A stretch of 64,000 nucleotides of DNA from Manihot esculenta. Its lineage: Eukaryota; Streptophyta; Magnoliopsida; Malpighiales; Euphorbiaceae. The stretch covers positions 28,695,342 to 28,759,341 of the forward strand of contig NC_035172.2 in NCBI RefSeq assembly GCF_001659605.2. The letters run 5' to 3'. Below, piece by piece: positions 1 to 9,775 of the stretch (the first letter of the stretch is position 1; each line of letters starts with the position of its first letter). The position numbers and the translations under genes were made by a program. Under the pieces are notes generated by a model. The model was not told the origin of the DNA, ran no database searches, and worked only from the letters and a program-made list of their open reading frames with translations.

Positions 1-1518
1 TTCTCCACGGGAACCTGCTGAAGAAGGGGCTGTCCCCCTGTCTCCGCCTCTACCACTGCCCTGAAACATGGATGGAGCTACTGGGTGAGCTACACTGCCC
101 GAAACTGTCTGCTGGGACCGTGCCACCAAGGTCGCGGTGGGACACTCACGTGCCATGTGCCCCTCCTGTCCGCACCTGAAGCATGCTGTTGTCCCAATCA
201 AACAGACTCCCTTGTGCTGCCTACCGCACCGTATACATCTGGAGTCACCCGAACCAGAGTTCGAACCATCACCTAAACCCAGACCAGACTTTATCTGATC
301 CCAAAACTTGCTCTTCTTCGATCTTCTGAGGCCTCTGCCTCCCTTCTTACTCTTTGTGACAGCCTCGCTTAGAGGGGAGAGATCAACATCACTTGTCCCC
401 GGGATTTTGGAACCCGAAGACTGTGCCACGTACTGTTTAACTGTCCCCTGGACAATGGCACTAGCCTCCATTCTCCGTGCCATATCCACTACAGCATGGA
501 AGCTCTCCCTTTCTGCTGATTGAACCAACGAGGAATACCTGGAGTGAAGCTTCATAACATATCTCCTAGACTTCTTCAAGTCTGTGTCAAGACCTTGCCC
601 TGCAAACGGCAACAACTCCAGGAACCTGTCCGTAAACTCCTCTACGCTCATCTCTTCCGTCTGCCTTAGCTGCTCAAACTCAATCATCTTCAGTTCTCTG
701 GAACTATCTGGAAATGCCCATCCTGCAAACTCATTGGCAAACTGCTCCCAGGATAAGCCTTCCAACCTTGGGTTCACATAGTTTTTGAACCATTCTCTTG
801 CCTTCTTGCATTTCAATGTGAACCCTGCCATCTGAATGGCTCTACTGTCACTTGCTCCCAACTCATCAGTTATCATCTTCACCGTTCTGAGGTACTCAAA
901 AGGGTCATCACCTGATTCAAACTTGGGGGCATCCAACTTCAGGTAATCTGTCATTTTTACTTTACTCCCAACTAATGAACCAGGTTTGGGTATCTGGACA
1001 TCAGGGACTATTGGTTCTGCTGGTGGTGGAGGAGGTGCAGCATTCCCTGGGTTAGGGTTTGCTGGACCTGAGAAAAAGGGTGGGGATGGAAACATGGGGT
1101 ACTGTGGGAAAAAGGGAGGATAGGACATAAAGGTGGGATATGGGTTATAGCTGAAGAAATCCGACGTACCTCCCATCGGATACCCTGGCCCTTGCGGGTA
1201 GGGTGGACACTGTGGTGGAACAAAGCCCGAGGCCTGAGTGCCTCCTTGGGACTCTCCCATATCCTCTACTGACATACTCATGCCCAAACTACTATCTCTT
1301 CTCTGGTTATCCTCCTCTGTTTCCATCACATCCGCTGACATACCTTCATGAACTGATCTCCTCCGACCTGCATCAAAAGACCTTCTAGGGTCCCTTGATG
1401 TACTTTCCCTGATCGTCCTACAAGATCTTGCCCTCTGCAGAGCAGGGGAATGGGCATCCATGCCCTCATTCTCTGGCGGAGCTCCAGTCAATCTCGCAGA
1501 TCGACGAGTTCCTCTCAT
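1..1518 (-). CDS. Ty3/gypsy chromovirus gag, partial (runs off left edge)
   Basis: Read on the minus strand, the frame from the ATG at 1516-1518 stays open for 506 codons to the window edge with no stop. The N-terminal third is low complexity: an Arg-rich start (MRGTRRSARLTG), then a Pro/Tyr/Phe-rich stretch. Next comes a retrotransposon-gag core (about 970 down to 450, beginning MTDYLKLDAPKFESGDDPFEY). Near the edge is a CCHC zinc knuckle (CFRCGQEGHMAREC, about 175-130), preceded by a second cysteine cluster. Gag forms the virus-like particle and binds element RNA. A perfect primer site and an LTR lie just upstream, so this is the 5' half of an element whose pol lies left of the window. It is the only open retrotransposon gag here; the other gag copies are broken or partial. 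Confidence 0.88.
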   Translation of the reverse strand, partial: MRGTRRSARLTGAPPENEGMDAHSPALQRARSCRTIRESTSRDPRRSFDAGRRRSVHEGMSADVMETEEDNQRRDSSLGMSMSVEDMGESQGGTQASGFVPPQCPPYPQGPGYPMGGTSDFFSYNPYPTFMSYPPFFPQYPMFPSPPFFSGPANPNPGNAAPPPPPAEPIVPDVQIPKPGSLVGSKVKMTDYLKLDAPKFESGDDPFEYLRTVKMITDELGASDSRAIQMAGFTLKCKKAREWFKNYVNPRLEGLSWEQFANEFAGWAFPDSSRELKMIEFEQLRQTEEMSVEEFTDRFLELLPFAGQGLDTDLKKSRRYVMKLHSRYSSLVQSAERESFHAVVDMARRMEASAIVQGTVKQYVAQSSGSKIPGTSDVDLSPLSEAVTKSKKGGRGLRRSKKSKFWDQIKSGLGLGDGSNSGSGDSRCIRCGRQHKGVCLIGTTACFRCGQEGHMARECPTATLVARSQQTVSGSVAHPVAPSMFQGSGRGGDRGTAPSSAGSRGE

Positions 1519-1774
1519 CTTGACTTCTGAAAGCATAACATAGCACATAAACATTAGCATCTTATAGTTCATGTGGAAACACATGAACCTGCATCACATA
1601 CATAACGTACATATCATAGCATTAATGCACATGCTCATCATCATGGCATTTCACATCATCATACAAGACAGGACTCCACATCCTATCCTAGTGGACATGA
1701 TCTTCCTATTGTGCTTGCCCTACCATAACCTCTATGAGCCCGACACACTATAGGTCCGACCATGTGAACCTAGG
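1519..1774 (-). other. Untranslated leader between PBS and gag
   Basis: This stretch separates the primer-binding site from the gag ATG. It is AT-rich with many CAT/ATG-like trinucleotides and no open frame of note. Part of it (about 1680-1790) recurs at 20,845-20,957 as the leader of another chromovirus copy, confirming that it belongs to the element. Confidence 0.6.
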
Positions 1775-1786
1775 GCTCTGATACCA
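1775..1786 (-). promoter_or_regulatory. Primer-binding site, tRNA-iMet type
   Basis: The minus strand reads TGGTATCAGAGC, the common plant retrotransposon site complementary to the 3' end of initiator tRNA-Met. It lies three bases inside the LTR end, where minus-strand DNA synthesis is primed. Confidence 0.9.
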
Positions 1787-2414
1787 CTCTGTAACGACCC
1801 GAAAATCGGACCGCTACCGGCGCTAGGATCCAGATCGGCTTAAGGCCGCCGGGACCCGTAGCAAGCCTAACATACATCCTGTATAGCTGGTATAATCCCA
1901 TACATGATCAAACATAACCATAAACTTTAAAGCAATAAAACTGTAAACTTCTTCTTTAACCTGTTTGACCTGTGTATGCACTATGACTGAACTCATAGAA
2001 CCCCTAGGGTCAGCATACCCCTTTGTCAAACTCGGTCCATCACATGAAACAACATAAAATAAAACTCATGTATAAAGGGATTAACCAACTCGGGCCAAGC
2101 ACAATACTATAACTCTAAGCATATAACATAAAGTCATATTACAATATAACTCTTTTACATCTTTACATAACTTTACATTACATCATGTCCACAATCTATC
2201 TATTACAAACATGTGACTTTTTCTCTTCTTGCCTTCTCTATCTATCCCGTACCTGCAACCCTGGGGGTTAGGGGAGAGGGGTGAGCTAAAAAGCCCAGTG
2301 AGCAGAATAGTGAAAACATATTTTAAAATTCATGCCTTTCATGGAATGCAACATAACACAAACATATCACATCAAGGATGAATTTGTCACCAATAGCCCT
2401 CAACATAACGTTAC

Positions 2415-2572
2415 ATGTCCAACTGTACTAGGGGCGATGAGGCCACACCTAGTATTCACTTACATAACACATATCATAACATGTCCAACTATGCCAGGGG
2501 CGATTAGGCCACGCCTGGTCTTCACTTACTTATAACATATTGCCAGGGGCGATTAGGCCACACCTGGTCTTC
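2415..2572 (-). repeat. Three imperfect tandem units inside LTR A
   Basis: Three units share GGGGCGATNAGGCCACNCCT, followed by AGT or GGT and a TCTTC-like end. They start near 2415, 2482 and 2538. The related LTRs carry different tandem units at the matching place. Confidence 0.7.
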
Positions 2573-2989
2573 TCTGTCTCATATCATACCATGTCATATC
2601 ATCTCATAACATATTGTACAGAGGGCTAAAGGATCATTCAAGATTCATCCACATCAACAACATATTATGTAATGCAACATCTTCGTGAATACTAATGCAA
2701 ACACCCTAAAATATCACATGGCATATATGATGCATGAACATGCTCAAAAAGTTATATTTCATTTATTTAAAAACTTAAGGTTTATTCCACTCACCTCTGG
2801 CTGAAGCTCTACAGACTCTGAAGCAGCTATCTCACTGCTGGGGTCCTCGGTTCCTCGGGTCCGAACCTACACAGGTGGACTCCAATGAGGGACCAAACAT
2901 ACATAAACATAACTCTAATAGACTCCCCAAAAACCCTCTAAAACATCATGAAAACATCACAGAAAATATGCATGAAATGGCTGAACAGG

Positions 2990-3185
2990 GCACTTTCGGC
3001 GGCACCTTCGGCGGCCGAAAGTCCTGGACAGAGACGAAACTCAGCTAGGTTCGGCGGCACCTTCGGCGGCCGAAAGTGCCAGACAGAGACGAAAGTCTCT
3101 TTTCGGGGGCAACTTCGGCAGCCGAAAGGCCTGCCTCCCCAGCCACGTTCGGCGGCCGAAAGTACCTTCGGCTGCCGAACCTGGT
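2990..3185. repeat. Palindrome array TTCGGCGGCCGAA, downstream block of LTR A
   Basis: At least five copies or half-copies of TTCGGC(G/T)GC(C)GAA are separated by 20-40 bp spacers rich in CAGAGACGAAA. Each full copy is nearly self-complementary and contains GCCGCC on one strand. Confidence 0.85.
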
Positions 3186-3695
3186 TTCTGCCGAAGGGCA
3201 GAAACTTGGCTCCCTTTTGCACATTTCGCCTCCAAACCTTCCAAACATGCATATTTTTCAACCACAGCATGCATACAAGTTCCTAGGGGCCTCAAACATA
3301 CATATACCCCATCTACAACACTTCAAACATACTCAAACATGCCACATTGTTCAAAAATCACATAAAACCTAACATAGCTCAACTAACTCAAACATGCATT
3401 TCTACCCCATAAAACTTCATAAAACTTATTTAAATCATACATTGAGCTTAAGATCGGCTCTTACCTCTTGAAGATCGAGGGTTGAGGAGATCTAAACTTG
3501 GAGATGGGAGAAGTTCCAACTTTTGGTCTCCAAGCTCCAAAACTCGTTCTAAGCTCAAAGATCTTCAAAACCAAAGTTATAAACTTGTAAAAATCATGGA
3601 AAAAGGAAGGAAAAACTCAAGATTGGGGAAAGATGGCGGAATGCTCACCTTGGCCGAAATGGAGAGAAAAAGCTCGCCCATTTTCGGCTAAGGGA

Positions 3696-3706
3696 CCCTT
3701 TTATAG
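3696..3706 (-). promoter_or_regulatory. LTR A TATA box
   Basis: The minus strand reads CTATAAAAGGG. The same motif, in the same context GCCAGCCACCTATAAA, occurs in the other chromovirus LTRs of this window. Confidence 0.75.
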
Positions 3707-3719
3707 TGGCTGGCCAGGC

Positions 3720-3895
3720 CACGTTCGGGGGCCGAATGTGCCTCCGCATCCATGCAAATGTTCGGCGGCCGAACATGAGGTTCGGCGGCCGAACCTGCAC
3801 TTTCCTCACTCATGCTTTCGGGGGCCTAACGTGCCTCCAAAACGCATGCACGTTCGGCGGCCGAACTTGACTTTCGGCGGCCGAACCTGGGTTTT
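3720..3895. repeat. Palindrome array upstream of TATA, LTR A
   Basis: Copies of TTCGGCGGCCGAAC and variants with GGGGGCC cores lie just upstream (minus-strand sense) of the TATA box at 3696-3706. They sit where promoter-proximal elements would be expected. Confidence 0.8.
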
Positions 3896-4063
3896 CCTCC
3901 AAAGGCTTTTCATGCAAAAACTCCTTTAGTTTCATACTTTAAAACATTATAATACATGAAAACATTTTATAAAACATGATTCTACCCTTCTAGAGGTCTC
4001 CGACATCCGAGATTCCACCGGACGGTAGAAATTTCCGATACCGGAGTCTAGCCGGGTATTACA

Positions 4064-4081
4064 TTCTCCCCCCCTTAAGAA
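4064..4081 (-). other. Polypurine tract next to LTR A
   Basis: The minus strand reads TTCTTAAGGGGGGGAGAA immediately before the LTR start, the expected place for plus-strand priming. A 9-bp hairpin (GAACATTCG, loop TCCT, at about 4079-4100) overlaps its distal end. Confidence 0.85.
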
Positions 4082-5140
4082 CATTCGTCCTCGAATGTTC
4101 CTCAGCTAGGACATGCATAACATGAAACATAACATACAATCATAACAACATATAAGTTCTAATCTAAAAAGAAACACGGTGTCACTGGAGTATGAACTCT
4201 CGGTCTCCCTGGGGTACTTATCATCTAAGGTGATTCTAAGGGACTTTCACCATTGGGATTTTCCTTGTTTCCACACTTTCTAACTTGCGTGTCTGCGGTC
4301 TGTACTAGCTGATCAACATAGGTGAGATCCTCTGCGATCTCCACCTCTGGTTCCTTCAAGAACCTCACTCGGACCCGACACAAACTCATATACCGTGGAA
4401 ACATGGAAAAATGGATGGATCTCTTCCATCGAAGTAGGTAAATCTAACTCGTGGGATGCATTCCCAAATCTTTTGCAGGATTTCAAAGGGTCTAATGTAT
4501 CTTAGAGCTAATTTACCTTTTTGCCCGTAACGAATCACCCTCTCTTTAGGAGACACCTCCAGTAACCTCAACTTCCTCGAGAACCTCAACATGTTCCCGC
4601 TGCACACTCTGACAAAACTCTTCTCTCTTCTGGTACTCTACATGCCTCTTGTGGACAACTTCATAACTCTCCTGCTGACTTACAGCAGTTCTGATTCTTT
4701 TGTCTTCTGATTACTGGCCTCCTTCCTCTTGTACTAAGGGATGGAATAAGCTGTCAAGTGGTTTCCGGTCGAGGGCATCTACTAAGTATTTGCCTCACCC
4801 GGATATTGAACCTTGAAGTCATAACCACTATGCAGTTTTTGCCCATCACCTTTACTTCAGGTTCTTCTCCCTTGACTCAAGATGTATTGCAAGTTCTTTC
4901 GATCTGTAAGGATCTGTCCTCATACCTTATACAGGTATCGCCTCCACATCTTGAGTGCAAGTATTACCATTGCCATCTCTGGATCGCGTGTAAGATGATT
5001 CAACTCATGCTTCTTCAGCTACCTAGAAGCATAAGCAATCATCCTATCACTTATAATAACACACAATCTAGTCCCACACGGGACGCATCACAGGACACTG
5101 TGACATCTTCATTATTTGCGGACAGAGCCACCACTGGTGC
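4082..5140 (-). pseudogene. Degraded chromovirus pol remnant (RNase H plus integrase C-terminus)
   Basis: On the minus strand, 5137 to about 4745 carries RNase H residues in broken frames: an [17 protein letters not shown] active-site start, then KKHELNHLTRDPEMA and LQYILSQ motifs. From about 4700 the reading jumps to the integrase C-terminal region, with GPF-like RPFEILQKI and a chromodomain-side YVDQLV/DTQVRKCGNKE stretch. The zinc finger and catalytic core of integrase are deleted. Many frameshifts and stops make it non-functional. It ends at the polypurine tract at 4064, so it is the 3' end of an element whose 3' LTR is LTR A. Confidence 0.8.
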
Positions 5141-5203
5141 TGACATCCGAGATTCCACCGGACGGTAGAAATTTCCGATACCGGAGTCTAGCCGGGTATT
5201 ACA
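5141..5203 (-). repeat. 62-bp LTR stub identical to the LTR A start
   Basis: Positions 5142-5203 look identical to 4002-4063, the first 62 bases of the LTR, ending GGGTATTACA. This is all that remains of the 5' LTR of the pol remnant; the rest of that LTR, gag, protease and RT are deleted up to the RNase H break at about 5140. Confidence 0.8.
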
Positions 5204-6285
5204 TATATTTATTAGAATGACATGATAATTATGGATAAATGATTGGATCATTTAGATAATTTTAATTAGAAAATTAAATTAATAAAAAAAAGATTCTGCA
5301 AATCGTGTTGATGAAGAACACGACTGCAGGGCCACGTCCACCATCATGGTTGCCTCGCGTCCTCATCGCGCGATGGCAGAGGTAAAGCTTCACATGGCAT
5401 GGCTGCCATGCGTAAGACGTTTGCGAGCCCAGTAGGTCGCGCGCCCAAGGGGTCGCACGCCGGTGGGTCGCGCACTGGCGTGGCGCGCTTCGCGCGCCGA
5501 TGGGCCGCGCGCCGGTGGGTCGTGCGTCGGTTGGGGCGACAGCTAGGGCTTCTTCCTGAGAAAGAAGATGCCCTATTTATAATTTTGCCCTTAAAAAAAA
5601 TAAAAATAAAAAATAATAATAATTAGTCTTTAAATCAGATTTAAATGACTATATTTTATTATTTTCTTTTAGTCTTTAAATGAGATTTAAATGACTATAT
5701 TTTATCATTTTGTCATATATTAGTATGAGATACTATGCATGATAGTCGATATATATATATGTGTGCATATAGGATGCTATAATATATATATATATAAGAC
5801 AAAATAATTAAAATTAAAAATTGAACCCTCACTCTAAAATTTTAAGTTTTAATGCCACCCATATGTTAAATACCTATCAAGACTAAGATCATCAAAATGC
5901 AGGTTTTGCCAAATCAAAGTGCTTAGGTTATCCTAGTAAGATAGGATGAGTAATAGTTACTCATTTATTTAATTTTGATTGGGTTTAATTAGACTATCAA
6001 AACGGTTTTAGGCCTAAGGCATTAGATGGGATATAATATGCATTTGACATATGATGTCAACACCTCATAATCTAAGAGTTACATTAGATGTAATTGGTAA
6101 GGAGTTACCTACCTAAATAACTTAATTCTAAGCGTCATGCCAAAGCTGACTTAGAATTAGGTCAAATATGGAGTTTAGCCCACTAAAATATTATTATTTT
6201 TGAGGGCTATATTTTAGTGGGAGATTATTAACACCTCAATATTAATTTACTAAATTGATTATATTTGCATATTTTGTAGATAATT
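5204..6285. other. Unassigned stretch before copia-1 gag; GC-rich repeats and hairpins
   Basis: No gene or matching copia-1 5' LTR is seen here. The stretch contains a GC-rich block (about 5440-5545) with repeated GTCGCGCGCC/CGCCGGTGGGTCG units, and a direct duplication of about 45 bp (5625-5670 and 5671-5711, AGTCTTTAAATNAGATTTAA). It also has two inverted repeats near gag: TAATTCTAAG (6123-6132) with CTTAGAATTA (6150-6159), and CCCACTAAAATA (6179-6190) with TATTTTAGTGGG (6210-6221). The last ~300 bp may be the copia leader. Confidence 0.5.
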
Positions 6286-7607
6286 ATGGCTGCTAATAAC
6301 AATTCCACCTTATCACTGCGATCCATCCTTGAGAAGGATAAACTGAAAGAAAATTGGACTAATTTTGTTGACTGGTTTAGAAACTTGAGAATTGTTCTCA
6401 AGTAAGAGAAAAAGTCCTATATGCTTGATGAAACTATCCCAGAACCACCTCCTGCTGATGCTACTAATGCTATTAAGAACAAGCATAAGAAGCATATGGA
6501 TGATTCTAATGACATTGGATGTCTTATGTTGGCAACTATGTGCCCAGAACTTCAGAAGGATCTGGAGCACCTCGAGGCCTATGAGATGAGTGTCCATCTC
6601 AAACAGGCTTTCCAACAGCAAGCTAGGCAGGATAGGTATGAAACCACCATTACATTGCATGATTGCAAAATGGCTGAAGGTGAATCAATTAGTGCTCATG
6701 TTTTGAAGATGAAAGGCTACATTGATCACCTTGCTAGGCTTGGCTATCCTCTGAGTTTAGAACTCTATACGGATCTGATCCTACATTCTTTACCTGGCAG
6801 TTTTTCTCAGTTTGTCATGAACTATAACATGAACAATATGGAGAAATCCATTCCTGAGCTGCATGGGATGCTAAAGAAAGCTGGGGTAAATATCAAGAAA
6901 AGGCCTACCCAAATTTTGAATGTCAATAAGGGTAAGCCCATGAAAAATAAGGGGAAGCCCAAGTCTAAAGGTGGTAATGGACCTTAGGGACGAGGCAAGC
7001 CTAAATGACAAACCAAGGCAAAAGTTCCTAAGGAAATAGTTTCTAAGGAAGGAATCTGCTTCTATTGCAAGGAACCAGGACATTGGAAGAGAAATTGCAA
7101 ACTCTATTTGGATGAGTGTAAGAAGAAGAAGAGTAGTGAGACTACGACTTCGGGTATATATGCTATAGATATTAATTTATCTATTTCTACTTCATGGGTA
7201 TTGGATACTGGATGTGGTTCTCACATTTGTACAAATGTGCAGGGTCTCAAAAGGAGTAGAAAACTGAAAAAAGGCAATGTGGACCTACATGTAGGCAATG
7301 GAGCAAGAGTTGCTGCCTTAGCTGTAGGGACATATGAACTTGTGTTGCCCAATGGGCTTTTGTTAGTTTTGAACAATTGCTTTTATGTTCCTACTTTGAG
7401 TAGGAATATTATTTCAGTTTCTGTTTTGGACGATGAAGGTTTTTTTATTTCTTATTAAGAATAAGAAATACTCCATTAATAAAGATGATTTGCTTTATTG
7501 TATTGCAAATTCATATGATGGCCTTTATGTCCTTAATTTAGATGATTCTAGAGACAACAATATCGATAATATAACTTCTAAGAAAACTAAGCCAAATGAG
7601 TTAAACC
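6286..7607 (+). pseudogene. Ty1/copia-1 gag and protease (5' half of broken polyprotein)
   Basis: The frame starts MAANNNSTLSLRSIL at 6286. A UBN2-type copia gag follows, with a CCHC knuckle (CFYCKEPGHWKRNC, about 7063-7104) and the copia aspartic protease (WVLDTGCGSHICTN, about 7195-7236). Three in-frame stops interrupt it: TAA at 6403, TAG at 6985 and TGA at 7006. A frameshift in the T run near 7440 moves the reading to the frame of 7433-7642. All three stops are one C-to-T change from CAA, CAG or CGA. The frame is then cut at 7607 by a chromovirus insertion and resumes at 13,446. Confidence 0.88.
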
Positions 7608-9697
7608 TAACGACCCGAAAACCGGACCGCTACCAGCGCTAGGATCCAGATCGACATAAGGTCGCTGGGACCCGTAGCAAGCCTGCTATACTCTCTGTGT
7701 ACTTGTAATATCCCATACATGATCAACATTTTCTGTAAAAACATAAAACTTTTCTCTGTACCAAGGCTCAACATGTGCATGCACTAACTTTGTACTATAG
7801 AACCCCTTACTAGAGCTTGCTCTAGACGGGTTACAACTCATACAATGTTAAGCCTGGTGATCATACTCATAAAACATTTCAAAAACATATTTACATAAAC
7901 AGACCATGTCAAACACAAGGGATTTACAACACAACTAGGTCAAGTACAATACTAAACTCTATACAATACTAATACATCTCTTTACAATAGTACATGCCCA
8001 CACTATGCTATTACAAAATTCTTTACTCTTCCTGTACCCTGCTGACTTCCCTCTGACTCTGATCCTACAAGACTGGGTTAAAGGAGAGGGATGAGCTATA
8101 CTAGCCCAGTGAGTAGAACAATAAAAACATGTTAATAAACATGCTCACATGGAATGCATCACATCACAAGTAAATCAACCATCTCAGACGGACTAATTCA
8201 AAAATCCCTCAGTGCCCGGCCCGCGAAGGAGCTCCTCAGGACTTTATTACGCACCCTATGGTGCTCTGTGCCCGGCCCTCTCAGGGCTCCTCAGGACTTT
8301 ACTATGAGGGCTAATGAATCCACTCTATGTCCGATCCGTACAAGCAAAGAATAATGCAATGCGTCACATTCGTGTATTCTAGTGCACTCAACCTATTACA
8401 TATCATGATGCATGGAACATGCTAAAAGCATTTAATTTCTCATATTAAAAACATTAAGTTTAGTTCCACTCACCTCTGGCTGACTCTAAACTGACGCTGA
8501 CTACTCTGAAGCAGTGCTCACTGCTGATCTCTTCGGTTCCTCTGGTCCGTTCCTACACAGGTGGACTCAAATGAGGGACCAAACTAATTAAAAAACATCT
8601 CTATAAAACTCCCCAAAAACCCCCCTAAAACATCCTAAAAGAATCAAGAAAAACATGCAAAAGAAGGCTGGACAGGGCACTTTCGGTGGCAGGTTCTGCG
8701 GCCGAAAGTCCCTTCCAGAGCCGAAACTCATGCACTTTCGGTGGCACCTTCGGCTGCCGAAAGTCCTCTCCAGAGACGAAAGTCCCTAACCTTCGGCGGC
8801 ACCTTCGGTGGCCGAAACCCCCCTCCAGAGCCGAAAGTCCAAACTTTCGGGGGCAAGCTTAGGCAGCCGAAACCACCTCCTTAGCATGTTCGGTGGCCGA
8901 ACCTTCCTTCGGCGGCCGAAACTGGGTTCGCCAGGTAGGCAGAACCCTACTCTGCTTCATGCATAACTTACCCAACTCCCTCAAACATGCAACCAACAAC
9001 TCATAACCTGCATATACTCAAGTATAGGCACAAAGGGGTCCAAAACTAACTTAAAACCCCAACAAACAACACAACTCAACAAATAAACATGCTTTGACCA
9101 CAAATCAATCAAAAACTCAACTTAACCTAAACATGCATCTCTACCCATAAAACTCTATAAAACCTTCATAAATCAGGAAAAGAAGTTAAGGATCTTCACT
9201 TACCTCTTACAAACAAGAAGATAAACGATCCCAACGTGGAGATATGGAGCAACTCTCTTCCAAAGTCCCCACACTTCAAAACTTGGTTTTTAGCTCAAAA
9301 CCTTCAAAAAATCATGAAAACTTATCAAAACTTTGCAAGATTTGAAGAAAACATGAAAATCACCCAAGGAAGATCATGGTCTCACCTCTATCTGTGGATG
9401 GAAAGAAAATCTTATCCATTCACCGACCTAGGGCCTTTTATAGGTGGCTGGCCAGGCCGCCGAACGTGATTCTAAACTCATGCATGTTCGACGGCCGAAC
9501 TTCACCTTCGGCGGCCGAATCTGGCATTTCTTCCTTGGTGCATTTCTTTCAAAAACTCATTTTCTTTTACACTTCAAACATGAAAACATACTGAAATGTT
9601 TTAGAAAAACATATCTATTACCCTTCTAGAGGGTTTCGACATCCTGGATTCCACCGAAAAGTAGAATTACGATGTCGGAGTCTAGCCGGGTATTACA
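7608..9697 (-). repeat. Chromovirus LTR B, 3' copy (2.09 kb)
   Basis: Same family as LTR A: it starts TGTAATACCC at 9697 (minus strand) and ends in GTCGTTA at 7608, where the final TG/CA pair appears lost. It has a TATA box at 9434-9444, palindrome arrays at about 8675-8935 and 9459-9525, and a two-unit tandem block with GTGCCCGGCC (about 8210-8310). It closely matches the LTR at 11,705-13,445, by eye about 95 percent in a 105-bp sample, with most differences transitions. Confidence 0.86.
9434..9444 (-). promoter_or_regulatory. LTR B (3') TATA box
   Basis: The minus strand reads CCTATAAAAGG, downstream of a palindrome block, as in LTR A. Confidence 0.7.
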
Positions 9698-9715
9698 ATC
9701 TCCCCCCCTTAAGAA
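9698..9715 (-). other. Polypurine tract of chromovirus B
   Basis: The minus strand reads TTCTTAAGGGGGGGAGAT, directly adjoining the 3' LTR start. Confidence 0.85.
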
Positions 9716-9775
9716 CATTCGTCCCCGAATGGTCCTTAAACAATCAAACACATAAAAAGGAGGAAAAAACTAACC

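Larger units (their letters stand above)
1790..4063 (-). repeat. Chromovirus LTR A (2.27 kb)
   Basis: The LTR begins TGTAATACCC (minus strand, from 4063) and ends GTCGTTACA at 1790, giving TGTAA/TTACA inverted ends. It contains a TATA box (3696-3706), two arrays of GC-rich palindromes (about 2990-3185 and 3720-3895) and a short tandem block (2415-2572). It is bordered on one side by a PBS and on the other by a polypurine tract. One LTR therefore acts as the 5' LTR of the left element and the 3' LTR of the right remnant. Short ORFs in it are produced by the GC palindromes and are not genes. Confidence 0.88.

Noticed and set aside
2990..3185. Regularly spaced palindromes resembling a CRISPR array
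   Set aside because: Plant LTR context, uneven spacers that are themselves repeated, no cas genes, and the same array in every LTR copy.
2938..3372. Several overlapping ORFs on both strands, 67-112 residues
   Set aside because: They arise from repeated GC-rich palindromes, which lack stops in many frames; the peptides repeat AAE/RRP units and there are matching artefacts in the other LTRs (18,401-18,793; 21,990-22,398).
5399..5626. 75-residue Arg/Ala/Gly-rich ORF
   Set aside because: Product of the GC-rich GTCGCGCGCC repeats with a Lys/Asn tail from an A-rich run; no domain recognised.
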